DNA of 64,000 nt from Poriferisodalis sp965262965 (GTDB lineage: Bacteria; Actinomycetota; Acidimicrobiia; Acidimicrobiales; Poriferisodalaceae), in NCBI RefSeq assembly GCF_965262965.1, contig NZ_OZ253573.1:992001-1056000 (forward strand). The letters are read 5' to 3'. The notes beneath the pieces are model-generated. The model was not told the DNA's origin and did not search any database. It saw only the letters and a list, made by a program, of their open reading frames with translations. The translations under genes and the position numbers were made by a program. Numbering within the stretch: the first letter of the stretch is position 1; each line of letters begins with the position of its first letter. Positions 61,526 through 64,000 of the stretch are shown here, piece by piece.

Positions 61526-64000
61526 TCACGCCTTGGCATCTGCCCACGTGGTACCTGTCGCGACATGGACTTCGAGTGGCACAGCGAGGTCTGCGGCATG
61601 TCGCATCGTTTCGACCGTGAGCTCGGTCACCTGGTGCGCTTCATCTGGATGAACCTCGACGATGACCTCATCGTGGACCTGAAGCACGAGTCGGCTCGCC
61701 AATCCAAGAGCTTCCAGAGCAGCAGCCAGACGAACCAGCGCCACCTTGAAGATGTCTGCCGCGAGGCCCTGGATCGGGGCGTTCATGGCCTGCCGCTCGG
61801 CTGCCTGGCGCACTCGGAAATTGCGAGCCGACAGCTCTGGCAGCGGCCGGCGTCGGCCGAACGCGGTCTCGGTATATCCGCGATCACGGCTCTGTGCCAC
61901 GACGCCTTCCATGAACGAGCGAACGTTGGGGAAGGCTTCGAAGTACGCCGCCAGGATTGAGTCCGCTTCATCGGTCGGCACGCCGAGGCGCTGCCCGAGG
62001 CCGTACGCCTCCATGCCGTATGCCAACCCGTAGCTCACCATCTTTGCCGTCGATCGCTGCTGGGTCGTGACTCCCTGCGGTGCAACGCCAAACAGAGATG
62101 CGGCGGTGGCGCTGTGGATGTCACGGCCTGCGGCGAATGCATCGACGAGGCCGGGGTCCCCCGAGAGATGTGCGATGACGCGCAGCTCAATCTGGTTGTA
62201 GTCCGCGATCAGCAACTCGAATCCGTCTGCGGGCACGAAGGCTCGCCGGAACAGCCGGCCCTGCTCGGTGCGCACTGGAATGTTGTGAAGGTTGGGTTCC
62301 TCCGAGCTGAGTCGGCCAGTGCGTGCAACGGTCTGATTGAAGGTGGCGTGAATGCGTCCATCGGCGGACACGTACTCGAGCAAGCTGACGCCGTACGTCG
62401 AGCGGAGCTTTTCCACTTCCCTGTAGGCCAGCAGACAATCCACGATCTTGTGCTCACCGCGCAGCGACTCGAGCGCAGCTGCGCTGGTGGAGTAGCCCGT
62501 CTTCGTCTTGCGCTGAGGCGCCAGGCCGAGATCGGTGAACAACACTTCTGCCAGCTGTTTCGGAGAGTTGACATTGAGGTCGTCGCGTCCCGCAAGCAGC
62601 CGTACCTCTGCTTTGAGCGCGGCCACTTCAGCGGTGAGATGGTCCCGCAACGCCTCAAGCTCGGTTCGGTCAACTCCGATGCCGACGGCCTCCATGCGGG
62701 CCAGGACCGAAATGAGCGGGCGTTCGATATCGCGGTAGAGATCGGACATGCCCATCTCATCGAGCAGCGCGTCGAGGACAGGTGCAAGCAGCGCTACGGC
62801 GAGAGCATCCCGACCTGCCTGAACGCTGAGATCCGTCGGCTCCGCATCGACATTGTCGAATCCGAGCTGGCCCTGGGCCTCGACTGCCCCGTCGTCGAAG
62901 TGAATGCCGCAGTGGCGAGCCAGCAGAGCCCCAATCTCGTCGCGGCCCTCAGAGGGATCGATGAGGTACGCAGCGATGGCGGTATCCACCTCGAGCCCTG
63001 GCAAGCCCGCACCATCAGGGCCGATTGCGGGCAGTCGCGCCAAGGCTCGCATCAAGGGCTTGGCCTGATGGACATGCACACCCGGACCGTCAGTCCCAAG
63101 CAATGCGATCAGCGCGGATGCGATCTCGTCACGGCCAAGCTGATCCGGTCTCAACGCGAGCACCTCGGCTGCGTCGGCGTCGGTTTCGATCGCGAGCACA
63201 CCCAACCTGTCGTCGTCGCTCCGCGCCCATCCGACAGCGACGGGCTCGGGGCGCCGAGCCAGCTCGGCGAGCATGTCCGCGACATCGGCGGCGGCGGGCG
63301 TCAGCACTCGAACCTCTGCCAGTCCAGCGGATTCGCTGCCAGCGGACCCGGCAGTGAGCACGCCGTCCAACGTCGTTCCGATCAGAGCCTCTTGCAGGCG
63401 GGCGCGCAGGCTTGCGAATTCGAGGAATTCGAATGTGCGGTCCACGAGTTCCGCATCGAAGCCGTCCCACCGCAGCTCATGAGCAGGCACGTCGATCGGT
63501 GCATCGGTTCGCAGTTCCATCAATTCGATGTTGCGGCGAACGACATCGGCGTGTGCGGCAAGATTCTCGGCCAGCTTGGGCGTCTGCTCGGACGCCGCAG
63601 CGAGCAGCGCCTCCACATTTCCGTATGAGTTCAGCAGTTTTGCCGCGGTTTTCTCCCCGACTCCGGGCACGCCGGGCAGGTTGTCGGAAGGGTCCCCCCG
63701 CAACGCGGCGTACTGCACATACATCTCGGGCGTGACGCCGGTCCGCTCAGTGATGCCGGCCTCGTCGTACAGCGCGTAGTCGGTGACTCCCCGTCGGTTG
63801 TACAGAACCTGGACATGCGGGTCGCGCACGAGTTGGTACACGTCCCGGTCGCCGCTCACGACCACAACGTCGTCACCTCGAAGATCTGCCTCGTGCGCCA
63901 GCGTCGCGAGCAGGTCGTCGGCCTCGAATCCCGCACAGTCGATGGCCGGGATGCTCAAAGATTCGAGCACTTGACGCACAAGGCCGAATTGCTCGATCAG
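61526..64000 (-). CDS. polA: DNA polymerase I (N-terminal start beyond the window)
   Basis: About 824 C-terminal residues are present; the frame is still open at base 64000, so some 80 N-terminal residues are missing. The 5'-3' exonuclease part shows GFEADDLLATLAHEA, VVSGDRDVYQLV and GVPGVGEKTAAKLL. The middle 3'-5' exonuclease region lacks the DxE motif (VAVGWARSDDD stands there), so proofreading is probably lost, as in many actinobacterial PolA. Polymerase motifs A (LIADYNQIELRV), B (RSTAKMVSYGLAYGM) and C (LVLQVHDEVIVEV) are intact. Its role is gap filling in repair and Okazaki processing, next to the uvr genes. Confidence 0.97.
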   Translation of the reverse strand: MIEQFGLVRQVLESLSIPAIDCAGFEADDLLATLAHEADLRGDDVVVVSGDRDVYQLVRDPHVQVLYNRRGVTDYALYDEAGITERTGVTPEMYVQYAALRGDPSDNLPGVPGVGEKTAAKLLNSYGNVEALLAAASEQTPKLAENLAAHADVVRRNIELMELRTDAPIDVPAHELRWDGFDAELVDRTFEFLEFASLRARLQEALIGTTLDGVLTAGSAGSESAGLAEVRVLTPAAADVADMLAELARRPEPVAVGWARSDDDRLGVLAIETDADAAEVLALRPDQLGRDEIASALIALLGTDGPGVHVHQAKPLMRALARLPAIGPDGAGLPGLEVDTAIAAYLIDPSEGRDEIGALLARHCGIHFDDGAVEAQGQLGFDNVDAEPTDLSVQAGRDALAVALLAPVLDALLDEMGMSDLYRDIERPLISVLARMEAVGIGVDRTELEALRDHLTAEVAALKAEVRLLAGRDDLNVNSPKQLAEVLFTDLGLAPQRKTKTGYSTSAAALESLRGEHKIVDCLLAYREVEKLRSTYGVSLLEYVSADGRIHATFNQTVARTGRLSSEEPNLHNIPVRTEQGRLFRRAFVPADGFELLIADYNQIELRVIAHLSGDPGLVDAFAAGRDIHSATAASLFGVAPQGVTTQQRSTAKMVSYGLAYGMEAYGLGQRLGVPTDEADSILAAYFEAFPNVRSFMEGVVAQSRDRGYTETAFGRRRPLPELSARNFRVRQAAERQAMNAPIQGLAADIFKVALVRLAAALEALGLASRLVLQVHDEVIVEVHPDEAHQVTELTVETMRHAADLAVPLEVHVATGTTWADAKA

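Noticed and set aside
59987..61960. 657-codon plus-strand frame opposite rpsA and the polA end
   Set aside because: Shadow frame; rpsA and polA on the minus strand are certain.
1..64000. CRISPR array or cas genes
   Set aside because: The direct repeats seen are adjacent tandem units without unique spacers, and no cas-like protein was recognised.

Overview
The window is high-GC (roughly two thirds G+C), densely coding actinobacterial chromosome. The best fit is the class Acidimicrobiia (Ilumatobacter/Microthrix type). This is inferred from mycothiol-dependent enzymes (a mycothiol-dependent formaldehyde dehydrogenase and a maleylpyruvate-isomerase-fold protein), several LLM (luciferase-like, flavin/F420) oxidoreductases, and the housekeeping order polA-rpsA-coaE-uvrB-uvrA-uvrC-rapZ-gap-pgk-tpiA. 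No rRNA or other marker allows a firmer placement.

Layout. 1-5.3 kb is catabolic: a SnoaL-like fragment, a molybdopterin oxidoreductase, an NtaA/SnaA-type monooxygenase, a mycothiol-dependent isomerase-like protein and a decapitated 2-hydroxyacid dehydrogenase. 5.3-11.1 kb is a mobile scar. It holds an ISL3-family element, remnants of hsdR and of a second dehydrogenase, a RelB/YafQ-type toxin-antitoxin pair, and an IS630-family element sitting inside the CTAG target duplication of an IS1182-like element. 11.3-12.5 kb is the most striking locus: a peroxiredoxin-like gene whose first active-site Cys codon is an in-frame TGA followed at once by a hairpin. This is a strong UxxC selenoprotein candidate. 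12.5-16.1 kb carries an enolase-superfamily enzyme, uridine phosphorylase, a MazF-type toxin-antitoxin pair and a DUF2442/DUF4160 pair.

16.2-24.7 kb is an oxidative catabolic cluster. A Baeyer-Villiger monooxygenase is followed by a tightly overlapping operon: Rieske oxygenase, M29/NicX-like protein, three-subunit molybdenum hydroxylase and IclR regulator. The combination suggests breakdown of a (hetero)aromatic compound. A tRNA-Leu, an LLM oxidoreductase and a D-aminoacylase-like hydrolase follow. 27.3-39.3 kb contains secG and a polyhydroxyalkanoate region: phaE-phaC-patatin-thioredoxin-like on one strand, a MarR regulator with an alpha/beta hydrolase divergent from them, and an acyl-CoA synthetase, an XRE regulator and a phasin-like protein further on. 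Among these lies a DUF2339 membrane-protein gene broken by an exact 16-bp tandem duplication.

39.4-45.4 kb is the tpiA/pgk/gap/rapZ/uvrC block, which lacks the yvcK and whiA genes expected between rapZ and gap. 45.7-51.3 kb is a signalling operon joining a partner-switching set (STAS protein, receiver-PP2C phosphatase, HATPase) to a periplasmic binding lipoprotein and a histidine kinase. 52-64 kb returns to housekeeping: uvrA, mscR, uvrB, a very acidic zinc-ribbon protein, coaE, rpsA, and polA running off the window end.

A recurring feature is short perfect tandem duplications (units of 8 to 25 bp), often over stop codons or gene ends. One of them has visibly broken a gene.
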